Shown here: one piece after another, positions 38,815-47,444 of the stretch
Layout: the number at the start of each line of letters is the position of its first letter
Numbering within the stretch: the first letter of the stretch is position 1
Source: Gluconobacter thailandicus F149-1 = NBRC 100600
GTDB taxonomy: Bacteria; Pseudomonadota; Alphaproteobacteria; Acetobacterales; Acetobacteraceae
Direction of reading: 5' to 3'
NCBI RefSeq assembly: GCF_000964465.1
Contig: NZ_BANH01000009.1
Location: 1 to 64,000, forward strand
DNA length: 64,000 bases
Position numbers and translations under genes: made by a program
The notes under the pieces: generated by a model
What the model saw: only the letters and a program-made list of their open reading frames with translations
What the model was told of the DNA's origin: nothing
Databases searched by the model: none

Positions 38815-40290
38815 ATGGAAACGATCGGCAGTCTTGAGAACAGCGCAACGGCACTCGCGCAGTTTGAGCAGGCCCTGCGTGCCACGGGACGTAATGCCCT
38901 GCGCAAAGGTGTTCTTGGAGACGGCACGAAGTTCATGAGCCCATTTGGCGTACAGTCGATGCTCTATGCGGATTACGTCGCATCCGGCCGCGCCCTGGTT
39001 CAGGTCGAGACCTTCGTGATGAACGAGGTTCTCCCCTACTACGCCAACAGCCACACGGAAGCTTCCCTGTGTGGTGCCTACATGACCCGGATGCGTAATT
39101 CGGCCCGTGCCACGATCGCACGGCTGTGTCATGCGCCAGAAGATCGTTTCACGACCATCTTCATGGGCAACGGTGCAACGGCAGGGCTGAACCGTCTCGT
39201 ACACCTGCTGGAAATTCCTGCCCGCTGTGCGGCTGGCAATCGCCCGGTCATTTTCATCGGCCCTTACGAGCACCATTCCAACATTCTTCCCTGGCGGGAA
39301 AGCGGTGCGGAAATTATCGAAATCCCGGAAGCCGCCGATGGCGGTCCGGATCTGGCCATTCTTGAAAAAGCTCTGACGTCCTGCGATGAAGGCCGCCTGA
39401 AAGTCGGCTCGTTCTCAGCTGCCTCCAATGTCACCGGCATCATGACGGACGTGGACGCCGTCACGGCCCTTCTGAAGACACACGGTGCGCTCTCGATCTG
39501 GGACTATGCAGGCGCTGCCCCGTATCTGCCCATCGACATGAAGCCGGGAACGACCGTGGAAAAGGATGCGGTTGTTGTGTCCTGCCACAAATTCATCGGT
39601 GGACCAGCAGCATCCGGCGTTCTGATTGTTCGCAATGACGCTGTCACGCGCTGTGGTCCAGTGCTCCCCGGCGGTGGCACGGTCAAATTCGTTTCTCCGT
39701 GGAATCATGATTACTCCACCAACCTCGCCGCCCTTGAAGAAAGCGGAACTCCGGACGTCATTGGCGACATCCGTGCGGCGCTGGCATTCATCGTCAAGGA
39801 CGTAATCGGTCAGAGCTTCATGGATAAACGGAATGCCGAGCTTCGCGCACGGGCCGTTGCACGCTGGAGCAAAAACCCGAATATCAGAATTCTGGGCCAT
39901 GCCACGGCAAAAGCCCTGCCGATCTTTTCGTTCCAGATTCGTGATACCGCTACGGGTGGTCTCATCCATCAGCAGCTTTTCACGCGTATGCTTTCGGACC
40001 GTTATGGCATTCAGGTTCGTGGTGGCTGTGCCTGTGCCGGCCCCTACGCCCATCGCCTGCTTGATATTGACGAGACTGCCTCCGATACGATCCGTCAGGC
40101 CATTCTCTCCGGTCAGGAAATCGAGAAACCAGGCTGGACGCGCCTCAACTTCAGCGTGCTGATGGATGATGCGAAAGTAGACCGTATCCTGGATGCTGTG
40201 GATGAACTGGCGCTTGATCCCCATTCCGTCGCCGACGCGTACGAGTGCGATGTTTCGACGGCCCGCTTCCGCCCCAAGGCTGCCGCCTGA
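38815..40290 (+). CDS. Class V aminotransferase-fold PLP enzyme (cysteine desulfurase-like)
   Basis: 491 residues, longer than typical SufS/NifS (about 400). The fold I PLP enzyme has its cofactor lysine at K259 in VSCHKFIGGPAASGVL and aspartate in WDYAGAAPYLP. An active-site-like loop GIQVRGGCACAGPYAHRLL near residue 405 has two cysteines, as in desulfurase relatives. YVASGRAL and MGNGATAGLNRLV segments bind cofactor phosphate. Paired with an ornithine-cyclodeaminase-type enzyme and an Lrp regulator, it may act on an amino acid or its sulfur or selenium rather than in Fe-S assembly. Substrate not assignable. Confidence 0.82.
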   Translation: METIGSLENSATALAQFEQALRATGRNALRKGVLGDGTKFMSPFGVQSMLYADYVASGRALVQVETFVMNEVLPYYANSHTEASLCGAYMTRMRNSARATIARLCHAPEDRFTTIFMGNGATAGLNRLVHLLEIPARCAAGNRPVIFIGPYEHHSNILPWRESGAEIIEIPEAADGGPDLAILEKALTSCDEGRLKVGSFSAASNVTGIMTDVDAVTALLKTHGALSIWDYAGAAPYLPIDMKPGTTVEKDAVVVSCHKFIGGPAASGVLIVRNDAVTRCGPVLPGGGTVKFVSPWNHDYSTNLAALEESGTPDVIGDIRAALAFIVKDVIGQSFMDKRNAELRARAVARWSKNPNIRILGHATAKALPIFSFQIRDTATGGLIHQQLFTRMLSDRYGIQVRGGCACAGPYAHRLLDIDETASDTIRQAILSGQEIEKPGWTRLNFSVLMDDAKVDRILDAVDELALDPHSVADAYECDVSTARFRPKAAA

Positions 40291-40336
40291 TTCAGACAAG
40301 GTCGATCTTCTGCGATCCCTTCATTTCCAAACTCAT

Positions 40337-40376
40337 ACGGGGCATCTTCCTGGCTAATAGCAGAAAGGTGCCCCGT
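40337..40376 (+). promoter_or_regulatory. Hairpin covering the ribosome site and GTG start of the cyclodeaminase-family gene
   Basis: ACGGGGCATCTTCCTG pairs with CAGAAAGGTGCCCCGT across an eight-base loop: 14 Watson-Crick pairs, one G-U pair and one mismatch. The 3' arm includes the AAAGG ribosome site and the first two bases of the GTG start codon. No T-run follows, so it is not a terminator. It should limit translation unless opened. Confidence 0.6.
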
Positions 40377-41277
40377 GAAGACTTTGACCGCCGCCGAAAC
40401 ACGAAAGCTGCTTCCGTTTCCTGATCTTGTGGAAACGCTGCGTAGCGCGGTCCGGGATTATCACAACGGTCAAATATCCTGCCCTGAACGCATGGTCGTT
40501 CCAACGATTGATCGTACCGGAACAGTCATGTCCATGATCGCTTGTGCGCCCGATATCCTCACTACCAAACTGCTGACGCTCTATAACGGCAACACGGCGC
40601 GAGACCTTCCTGCCATTCAGGGACAGGTCACTTGCATGGACGCCATCGACGGACGTTTTCTTTTCTCATTGAATGGCGTTGCCACGACAGAACGACGGAC
40701 CGCCGCCATATCCATGCTTGGGCTGGAACGTTTCCGTCCAGCTGGCCTGAAAACCGTTCTTCTTATTGGCACTGGCGTACAGGCCAAAGCCCATCTCGAA
40801 GCACTAAACGCGCTTTATCCCGGGATCACGGTTTATATTCGAGGCCGCTCCGCCGAGCGCGTCATCGCCCTCATAGAAAGCCCTGCATACCGTGCCCTGC
40901 AACTGCGCAATGCCGATCGGGAATACTTTGACCCAGATGTGGTCATCACCGTTACCAGTAGTCAAAGCACCCTTTATGATGAGCCCCCGGTTTCTACACG
41001 GCTGATCATTGGTGTTGGGGCTTATCGGCCTGAGATGATTGAAATCGGTCCGACTATCGTCAATGGCAGTACCTGTATTGTGGATGACCCGATCGGTGCA
41101 CCCTCAGAAGCAGGCGATATTATTCAGGCAAGGAAAGACTGGAGGGAGGTCAAACCTCTGGCCGCTTATCTGTCAGGTAGCGAGAAGCCGGAAGGTCCGG
41201 TTTTCTTCAAGAGTGTCGGCTGTGCCGCCTGGGATCTGGCCGCCTGTCGCCTTGCCCGACGAACGTTAGGTCTCTAG
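40375..41277 (+). CDS. Ornithine cyclodeaminase/mu-crystallin family enzyme
   Basis: 300 residues, NAD(P)-dependent. The Rossmann segment GLKTVLLIGTGVQAKAHLEA is at about 124-143. FSLNGVATTERRTAAISMLG carries the arginine region conserved in the family. Members include ornithine and lysine cyclodeaminases, imine (delta-1-piperideine-2-carboxylate) reductases and alanopine-type synthases; the sequence does not decide among them. It starts at GTG with AAAGG ahead, 85 bases after the PLP enzyme gene, and a hairpin may mask that start. Confidence 0.87.
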   Translation: MKTLTAAETRKLLPFPDLVETLRSAVRDYHNGQISCPERMVVPTIDRTGTVMSMIACAPDILTTKLLTLYNGNTARDLPAIQGQVTCMDAIDGRFLFSLNGVATTERRTAAISMLGLERFRPAGLKTVLLIGTGVQAKAHLEALNALYPGITVYIRGRSAERVIALIESPAYRALQLRNADREYFDPDVVITVTSSQSTLYDEPPVSTRLIIGVGAYRPEMIEIGPTIVNGSTCIVDDPIGAPSEAGDIIQARKDWREVKPLAAYLSGSEKPEGPVFFKSVGCAAWDLAACRLARRTLGL

Positions 41278-41323
41278 CAGCCCAACGCCCGGCAGGGAAA
41301 AGCCAGTCTTACCGGAGCCAATT

Positions 41324-42214
41324 TTACCAGAGATAGACAAGCTTCATGTAATAGGCGTTCGTCTCAGGCACGTTTCTGCCATCGACGGAATGAGAATACC
41401 GCCCGGTCAGGGACACGCGCTTGGAAATGTTAACCATGGCACCAACGCCAAGAGCAACTTCACGGCCGCTAGACTCGCTCACCCAGCTATTGGCCGTATT
41501 ATCCCGCATTCCTGCCGTATTCTGCCAGTCAAACGCAAAGAACGGTTCGACGATCTTACTTGCCTTCCAACTGAAACGAAGGTTGGAATGAAAGACTGTT
41601 CCTGGCGAATAGCTGTGTTCACCGGTTTTGTGCTTGGTCGAAGCTACGATCGCACCCAGATCACCATCAAAGCTGAAATGCTTCCACTCGTAATCGAACA
41701 TGAAGCTGGAAAGATTTGACCAGTAATTCGGGGACAACGCATCCCGCGTGCCAACAGGCGTCTGCATGAACGTCTGGATACCAAAGGTGCTGTGCGCATT
41801 CGGTTTGAACCAGACGGCAGGGCCGACAATCGTCGGGCCAAGGCCGCCGTAATTCGTGCCTTGTGAAAGCACAAAGCTCTCCGACTGAATGACCTCAAAC
41901 GCAAATCCAACATGTGGAATGGCGTCAAAGCTACGGAAGTGCACATATTTGGTCATGCCAGCCCAGGTGTGACTCCCGCCAGTCGGCTGACGTCGGCCAC
42001 CGCTATCGTAAGTGCTGCCGGCAGCGTTCCCGTCTCCGTACTGTACGAGCACGTTGAAGGGTTTGAAATCGACCGGCAGGTCATATTCATGCGGGCCAAT
42101 AATAGCCAGCGGAATATCAGCAGCATGGGCCGTAACGGCTGGCAGAAGGGAGGATGCGGGCAATAGGAGACTCAGGGCCCGGAGACACCCTCCGGACCAG
42201 ATCGTGCGAACCAT
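41324..42214 (-). CDS. Outer-membrane beta-barrel transporter-like protein (MetA-pathway phenol family)
   Basis: 296 residues. A signal peptide ends near AVTAHAADIP. The remainder consists of alternating strands with many aromatic girdle residues (GPAVWFKPNAHSTFGIQTFM, FMFDYEWKHFSFDGDLGAIV) and finishes with an aromatic terminus, MKLVYLW, typical of outer-membrane barrels. It resembles the PF13557-type 'transporter' family. It is the gene after glucose dehydrogenase in the same direction, 79 bases on, so it may provide passage for sugars or gluconate across the outer membrane. That link is inference. Confidence 0.75.
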   Translation of the reverse strand: MVRTIWSGGCLRALSLLLPASSLLPAVTAHAADIPLAIIGPHEYDLPVDFKPFNVLVQYGDGNAAGSTYDSGGRRQPTGGSHTWAGMTKYVHFRSFDAIPHVGFAFEVIQSESFVLSQGTNYGGLGPTIVGPAVWFKPNAHSTFGIQTFMQTPVGTRDALSPNYWSNLSSFMFDYEWKHFSFDGDLGAIVASTKHKTGEHSYSPGTVFHSNLRFSWKASKIVEPFFAFDWQNTAGMRDNTANSWVSESSGREVALGVGAMVNISKRVSLTGRYSHSVDGRNVPETNAYYMKLVYLW

Positions 42215-42245
42215 GACATTTATTTCCGCTGGAGAAGTATTGAGT

Positions 42246-42277
42246 GTGGAGCGTCTCCCCTAAGAGACACGCCCCAC
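42246..42277. repeat. Hairpin between glucose dehydrogenase and the barrel gene
   Basis: GTGGAGCGTCTC and GAGACACGCCCCAC pair with a two-base bulge and one wobble. No T-run follows in the direction of transcription, so it more likely tunes the amount of downstream message or protects the glucose dehydrogenase 3' end. Confidence 0.5.
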
Positions 42278-42293
42278 CAGTAACCCGGTCAGA

Positions 42294-44765
42294 TCAGTGC
42301 GCGGCTGCACCCTGCTGTCCGTCAATCGTGTAAGCGATGATATAATCGCCACTTCGGGTGCCAAGGCCCCCATGACCACCAGCGGCGATCACAACATACT
42401 GCTTCCCACCCATTTGATAGGACATCGGGGTTGCCTGCCCACCAGCCGGCAGACGGTCACGCCAGATGACCTTACCGGTCGAGACGTCAAAGGCACGCAG
42501 GTAATCATCAGCCGTCGCACCCATGAAGGACACGCCACCCTTTGTGATCACACTGCCGCCGATATTGTACATGCCGGTCGGAAGCGGAAGGTTGTTATGC
42601 GTCCGGAAAGGACCCGTGTCGCGCGTCGTACCGACAGGGTGCTGCCAGACGATCTTCTTCGTCACCAGATCGATGGCAGTGATCGTACCCCAGACCGGTC
42701 CCTTGCAGGGGATCTGAAGCGGGTTCAGCCATGGGCTGGTGTAAGCGATGTAAGGCGTACCGTAGTCAGGGGAAACGCTGAGTGCATCGCCCTTGGCTTC
42801 CGGCTTGTCCCCCTTGCCGTCCCACTTCGGCAGGATACCGGAGGCTTCAGCATGGTTACGCTTTTCCAGACGGATCCGGAACGGCAGGTAGCTGGCATTG
42901 GCAATCAGCAGCTTACGCTGCGGGTCGATGGACGCACCCTGCCAGTCAACCACACCATAGAATGCCGGATAGACGATGGTCGTCTTGCCAACATGCGGCG
43001 GCGTGAACTGACCTTCGTAAGCGGACTGACGGAACTGGATGCGGCAGATCATCTGATCCAGCAGCGTCGCGCCCCACATGTCGCTTTCCTTCAGGTCAGG
43101 CGGCGTCAGAGACGGCAGACCGACAGCGAAAGGCTGCGTCGGAGAAACATGGTCATCTGCGGCAACGCCAGCGGTCGGAACCGGACGTTCCTCAACCGGA
43201 TAACCCGGAACCGGCTTGCCGGTACGACGATCCAGAACGAAGAACTCGCCACGCTTCGTGCTCTGGATCAGAGCCGGTACGGACTCACCATTCTGGCCAG
43301 GCAGATCAACCATGGACGGACCGATTGGAAGATCCATGTCCCACAGGTCGTGATGCACGGTCTGGAAGGTCCAACGACGCTCACCCGTCTCGATATCGAG
43401 AGCAATGGTTGCGCTTGATGTTGCATCGTCGAACGGACGACGTGTGCCACCCCAGTTATCCGGCGGAGAGTTACCCGTCGGGATATACAGCAGGCCGAGG
43501 TCCGGATCTGCCGTGTAAACGCCCCAGGCATTCGGGGTGTCACGCGTCAGCTCGTCATTCGGGCCAGGCTTCCAGTTTTCCGGGTTGTGACCAGCGTCCC
43601 AGGCCCACTCGATTTCACCAGAGATCGGGTTGAACGCACGGATGGCACCAGACGGCTCGAAGTTTGCCTGGTTGTCAAAGATCCAGCCGCCGAGAACCAC
43701 ACGATCCTTCACCACCAATGGCGGAGACGTCACGAAGTGGAAGCCATGCGGCACATGACCGAGATACTGGCGCAGGGAGATGAAGCCATGCTCACCGAAG
43801 TCTTCACAGGGCTTGCCTGTTTCCGCATCGACAGCAAGGAGACGAACGTCCCCAACAGGAGAGAAGATACGCTTCTGACAGGCCTTGGAGCCATCAGGAG
43901 CGGTATAGTCTTCCGGAGCTTTGTAGTAGGAGACGCCACGGCAGGCGAGATAGACGTTGGCAGCCAGATCTTCAGCCGCAGGCTTCGGATCGAACTTCCA
44001 CTTCACCTTGCCGGTTGCAGCATCAAGGGCCATGACCCAGTTGTGCGGCGTGCAAAGATACAGGGTGTCATCCACCTTGATCGGCGTGACTTCAAGGTTG
44101 AATTCATGTCCCTGATCCGGGCCAGCGACAGTGCCTTCGTCAGCCTTCTGGACATCACCCGTGCGGGTAATCCAGGCGCGCTTCAGGTTGCTGATATTGG
44201 CTGGTGTGATCTGATCCAGCGGGCTGTAACGATCACCACCGACAGTGCGGCCATACGCAGGCCAGTCGGAAGCCGGAGTGTTCTTGCCCGTCTCATCAAC
44301 CTGATTGGCGGCAGCCATACGGTCAGCAGGCAGCGTACCGTCAATGGAATAGGACGTGAAGCAGCTTGCAACGAGAGCCACACCGGCAATGACGGCAGAA
44401 CCGAGGAGTTCACGCTTGTCCGACATCCAGGATGCACCCGAACGCCAGACCCACGGCAGCATCATCCAGCAGGCGATGCCGATCAGCGTGAACAGACGGA
44501 CTTCAAGGCCCCAGATGTTGAAACCGACTTCAATGACGGACCAGATCGTCGCAACCAGCAGCAGGCCTGCGAAAATGCGTCCTGCCTGAGCCGGGCTTTT
44601 CAGTCCGACTGCCGCCGCCACGAGCATGACAACGCCCATCAGCGCGTAGAACCACGATCCGCCGAGCACGAGCAGATAACCGCCCCCGCCCAGCAGGAAA
44701 AGCCCGACAAGTGCGAGCAGGATAGAGGTTACTGGCGAGAGCACCCTCTGGAGAGAAGAAGACAT
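42294..44765 (-). CDS. gcd: Membrane-bound PQQ-dependent glucose dehydrogenase
   Basis: 823-residue quinoprotein that oxidises D-glucose to glucono-delta-lactone on the periplasmic side and passes electrons to ubiquinone. The first 150 residues form five transmembrane helices. The rest is an eight-bladed propeller with WPAYGRTVGGDRYSPLDQI, repeated blade motifs such as LVVKDRVVLGGWIFDN and GDPPDNWGG-like turns, and the end YVVIAAGGHGGLGTRSGDYI. Length matches known acetic acid bacterial mGDH (about 800). The start at 44765 (MSSSLQRVL) follows AGAGGTG; the frame is open six codons further. It is the hallmark enzyme of incomplete sugar oxidation in these bacteria. Confidence 0.97.
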   Translation of the reverse strand: MSSSLQRVLSPVTSILLALVGLFLLGGGGYLLVLGGSWFYALMGVVMLVAAAVGLKSPAQAGRIFAGLLLVATIWSVIEVGFNIWGLEVRLFTLIGIACWMMLPWVWRSGASWMSDKRELLGSAVIAGVALVASCFTSYSIDGTLPADRMAAANQVDETGKNTPASDWPAYGRTVGGDRYSPLDQITPANISNLKRAWITRTGDVQKADEGTVAGPDQGHEFNLEVTPIKVDDTLYLCTPHNWVMALDAATGKVKWKFDPKPAAEDLAANVYLACRGVSYYKAPEDYTAPDGSKACQKRIFSPVGDVRLLAVDAETGKPCEDFGEHGFISLRQYLGHVPHGFHFVTSPPLVVKDRVVLGGWIFDNQANFEPSGAIRAFNPISGEIEWAWDAGHNPENWKPGPNDELTRDTPNAWGVYTADPDLGLLYIPTGNSPPDNWGGTRRPFDDATSSATIALDIETGERRWTFQTVHHDLWDMDLPIGPSMVDLPGQNGESVPALIQSTKRGEFFVLDRRTGKPVPGYPVEERPVPTAGVAADDHVSPTQPFAVGLPSLTPPDLKESDMWGATLLDQMICRIQFRQSAYEGQFTPPHVGKTTIVYPAFYGVVDWQGASIDPQRKLLIANASYLPFRIRLEKRNHAEASGILPKWDGKGDKPEAKGDALSVSPDYGTPYIAYTSPWLNPLQIPCKGPVWGTITAIDLVTKKIVWQHPVGTTRDTGPFRTHNNLPLPTGMYNIGGSVITKGGVSFMGATADDYLRAFDVSTGKVIWRDRLPAGGQATPMSYQMGGKQYVVIAAGGHGGLGTRSGDYIIAYTIDGQQGAAAH

Positions 44766-45171
44766 GACACCTCTGTTCTTCAAAAAATGGAAACCATCTT
44801 TTCTGAAATATTTTGTCTCTCTTAATTGCTCTGGAGGCAGGATATGGTCCCGGCCCCATATGGCTGTGCGAGAGTGAAAGACTGGCTCGCAGGCTTGACC
44901 CCGCTGACCGGATGACTGCCTTGAAAAGCTTTTTCCTCATCCATGAATCCAACCTCCCGACAAAAGCGTTCCGTAAGAAAGGTGAGAGCCCTTTCAGGTC
45001 CGGGATATCCGGAGGAAATAGCCAGATCCGTTCAGCTCTGCGCTTTCGCTGCTTTGTTCACGCCGCATCCCCCTGGCGACCATCCTTAATCACACAACAT
45101 TCACCCGAATGTGACTGCAGCATCACCACCTGTCGCAATCCTGCGACAGGTGCGCAGGCCGGAGGACGGGC
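44766..45171. other. Divergent promoter region of gcd and the GAF-Fis regulator
   Basis: 406 bases. The part next to gcd is AT-rich (AAATATTTTGTCTCTCTTAA on the plus strand), a likely promoter. A perfect 11-base palindrome is at 45127-45152. I see no gene and no clear -24/-12 sigma-54 element. Confidence 0.4.
45127..45152. promoter_or_regulatory. Perfect 11-base inverted repeat just upstream of the GAF-Fis gene
   Basis: CACCTGTCGCA-ATCC-TGCGACAGGTG, ending 19 bases before the ATG of the regulator gene and just before its GGAGGA ribosome site. A repressor or autoregulation site is the simplest reading. As RNA it would be a strong hairpin right before the ribosome site. Confidence 0.6.
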
Positions 45172-46077
45172 ATGAACAGGATAACGCCACAGGCTGGACT
45201 GTCCGACTCATGGACGCGGTGCTCGGCCAACTACAATCTGGACCCGGCAGAGCGTTGGGAAACGCGCCTGCTGAGTGCCCCGGAACTACGCTTTGTCAGC
45301 AACCGGACGCGCTTGCTGATCCAGCACGCCCTCCCGGAGATGGAGCGGCTTCATTCACTGGTCATGGCCTTGGGATTCACGGTCATGCTGGCCGATGCCA
45401 ATGGTGTGGTGCTCTCACGCCAGACCAGCCGGGAAGATCTGACGGGGTGTCGTCGCTGGGGCTTTCAGGCAGGAGCCTTATGGGACGAGGAGAATGCCGG
45501 AACGAACAGCATCGGCACCTGTCTGCAGGAGAAAAAGCCCGTCATGGTGCTGCAAAGTCAGCACTGGCGCCTCTGCTTTCGGAATCTGACCGGAATTGCT
45601 GCCCCACTTTACAATGCAAACGGGAAGCTGGCAGGCGTTCTGAACATCTGCTCCTTCGCCGGCAATGACATCATGCCTTTCTCCAGCCTGCTGATGGAGA
45701 CCATGATCTCTACAGCGCGCCAGATTGAAGAGCGGCTGTTCCGGCAATTCTTCCCGAACGAAACCATCATCACATTAGGTCTGGCAACGGAAAGCTCTAC
45801 GCCTCTGGTTGCTCTGGACCCGGACGGACACGTCAGGGGCGCGACGCATTCCAGCCGTATGCGAATGCACTGGCCAGATGGCGAACTGGAACACCTGCCC
45901 GCACTCATGAATTTTCTGGATTCAGAAGACGAACTGAGCTTCCGCAAGGCGGAAGTTCACGTCATCCGGTCTGCTCTGGCGACAACACAGGGCAATGTGA
46001 GTGCAGCAGCCCGCACGCTGGGAGTCAGCCGCTCGACCCTTCACCGCAAAATCAAAGCCCTGAACCTGCCGATCTGA
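45172..46077 (+). CDS. GAF-domain regulator with Fis-type HTH, lacking the AAA+ domain
   Basis: 301 residues. The N-terminal part resembles AcoR/DhaR-type activators: LSDSWTRCSANYNLDPAERW, then a GAF domain at about 55-190 with GFTVMLADANGVVLSRQT and AGTNSIGTCL. The C-terminus (about 262-301) is a Fis-type helix-turn-helix, NVSAAARTLGVSRSTLHRKI. The sigma-54 AAA+ domain that normally sits between is absent, with no GAFTGA or Walker A. It therefore cannot activate sigma-54 itself and may act with ordinary promoters or as a repressor. GGAGGA precedes the ATG. It diverges from gcd and might control it. Confidence 0.82.
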   Translation: MNRITPQAGLSDSWTRCSANYNLDPAERWETRLLSAPELRFVSNRTRLLIQHALPEMERLHSLVMALGFTVMLADANGVVLSRQTSREDLTGCRRWGFQAGALWDEENAGTNSIGTCLQEKKPVMVLQSQHWRLCFRNLTGIAAPLYNANGKLAGVLNICSFAGNDIMPFSSLLMETMISTARQIEERLFRQFFPNETIITLGLATESSTPLVALDPDGHVRGATHSSRMRMHWPDGELEHLPALMNFLDSEDELSFRKAEVHVIRSALATTQGNVSAAARTLGVSRSTLHRKIKALNLPI

Positions 46078-46088
46078 CAGTTTCCGGC

Positions 46089-46448
46089 TCAGGCCGGAAA
46101 CGTCTCTTCATAGTCTGCCGGGCGAAAGCCAACACGCAGAACCGTACCGTCACGCGTCAGGACAGGTCTCTTGATCATGGAAGGTTGAGCCAGCATCAGG
46201 GTTACAGCACGCTCTTCTGTCAGCCCCTCTTTCTGCTCGGGAGGCAATTTTCGGAATGTCGTGCCAGCCTTGTTGAGGAGAACGTCCCAGCCAATCTGAC
46301 TGATCCAGGTCTTCAGAATCTCCTCAGAAATTCCGTCCTTTTTGTAATCATGAAAAATGTACGAAACACCCCGTTCCTCCAGCCATGCACGGGCCTTTTT
46401 CATAGTGTCGCAGGCCTTGATGCCATACATCACGACGGACGCAGTCAT
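46089..46448 (-). CDS. ArsC/Spx-like thioredoxin-fold protein (YffB type)
   Basis: 119 residues, normal for the group. YGIKACDTMKKARAWLEERG at the start has a single cysteine in the CxTxxKA pattern of YffB and ArsC relatives. FHDYKKDGISEEILKTWI, MIKRPVLTRDGTVLRVGFRP and the terminal YEETF follow. Members reduce glutathione-bound or arsenate-like substrates or are of unknown role; no ars genes are near. The ATG at 46448 has GAGGA ahead. Confidence 0.85.
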   Translation of the reverse strand: MTASVVMYGIKACDTMKKARAWLEERGVSYIFHDYKKDGISEEILKTWISQIGWDVLLNKAGTTFRKLPPEQKEGLTEERAVTLMLAQPSMIKRPVLTRDGTVLRVGFRPADYEETFPA

Positions 46449-46597
46449 TACGGGTGTTCCTCTTCTCATAATCTGAAAATTCTGTAGCGGCTCCAGTCCC
46501 GTTTCACCAGCAGATGTCGAAACAGAAGCCAGTCTTCTATTTCAACAACAGAAGGCCTACGGTCTTTCCATCCTACTTCCCACAGGCGGAACTGATC

Positions 46598-47437
46598 ATG
46601 AAGCGCCGGATTTTCATCGTTTACGGGCTGTCGGCGCTGATGGATTTGTCATGCACATCTTCTGTGCTGGCACAGTCTTTGACGGCCCCCATGATGTCAC
46701 ATCCGCTGATTTGTGCACATCGAGGCTGGACCAGCCCGTCCGGTACAGAAAACAGCCTTGCCGAAATGCGTCGCACCCATAAGGCCGGCCCATTCATGAT
46801 GGAAATCGATCTCGCAAAGGACAAAACTGGCCAGATTGTTCTGCTGCATGATCTGGACGTTGACCGAACAACGACTGGTCACGGTCCTCTCGCTGAACTC
46901 AATCAGAAGGCCGTTCAGAAACTGCGCCTGAGAAATTCCTCTGGTCCAACGGGAGAACACATTCCAGCATACAGCGATGTGCTTGATTGGGCTGCCAGAA
47001 GACCTGACGTTCTACTAATGCTCGACATCAAGGATGTGCCGCCTACAGATGCCCTGAAACCTGTCCGGCACCAGAGTCTTTCAGGCCGCGTCGTAGTTCT
47101 CACATTCCACGAAAAGCAGGCCCGCGAGGCTTTCGAGGCTGATCCGAATGCCTTGGTTTCTGTACTGGTTACAAAACCAGATGACCTTGCAACCTATCGC
47201 AAGATCTCAGGGACGCGGCGCTTTGCAGCCTATGTTCCCCAAAATTCAGACCCCGCCCTGTTCAGAGCAGCATATGAGGCGGGAGCCGTCGTCATAACGG
47301 ATCTTCTTGGCCCGACTGCCATTGTTGATGCTGTGTCCCCTGACGAGGGTGCCCAGCGTGCAAAAGCCCTCCCCATTGATATCCTGGTGACCAATACGCC
47401 ACTCCAGCTTCAGTCCGCCTTAAGAAAAAGGCTCTGA
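46598..47437 (+). CDS. Exported glycerophosphodiester phosphodiesterase family protein
   Basis: 279 residues. A signal peptide (MKRRIFIVYGLSALMDLS, cleavage around SVLAQS) directs it to the periplasm. The GDPD barrel has CAHRGWTSPSGTENSLAE, the catalytic acid segment MEIDLAKDKTGQIVLLHD and DVDRTTTGHG, all in the usual order. It would split glycerophosphodiesters to glycerol-3-phosphate and an alcohol. The start at 46598 was chosen for the signal sequence; the frame continues 28 codons upstream. Confidence 0.87.
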   Translation: MKRRIFIVYGLSALMDLSCTSSVLAQSLTAPMMSHPLICAHRGWTSPSGTENSLAEMRRTHKAGPFMMEIDLAKDKTGQIVLLHDLDVDRTTTGHGPLAELNQKAVQKLRLRNSSGPTGEHIPAYSDVLDWAARRPDVLLMLDIKDVPPTDALKPVRHQSLSGRVVVLTFHEKQAREAFEADPNALVSVLVTKPDDLATYRKISGTRRFAAYVPQNSDPALFRAAYEAGAVVITDLLGPTAIVDAVSPDEGAQRAKALPIDILVTNTPLQLQSALRKRL

Positions 47438-47444
47438 AACGGCG

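Noticed and set aside
43587-44825. A 412-codon plus-strand frame, and another at 42297-43418
   Set aside because: Both are antisense to the glucose dehydrogenase gene, rich in Arg and His, with no family resemblance.
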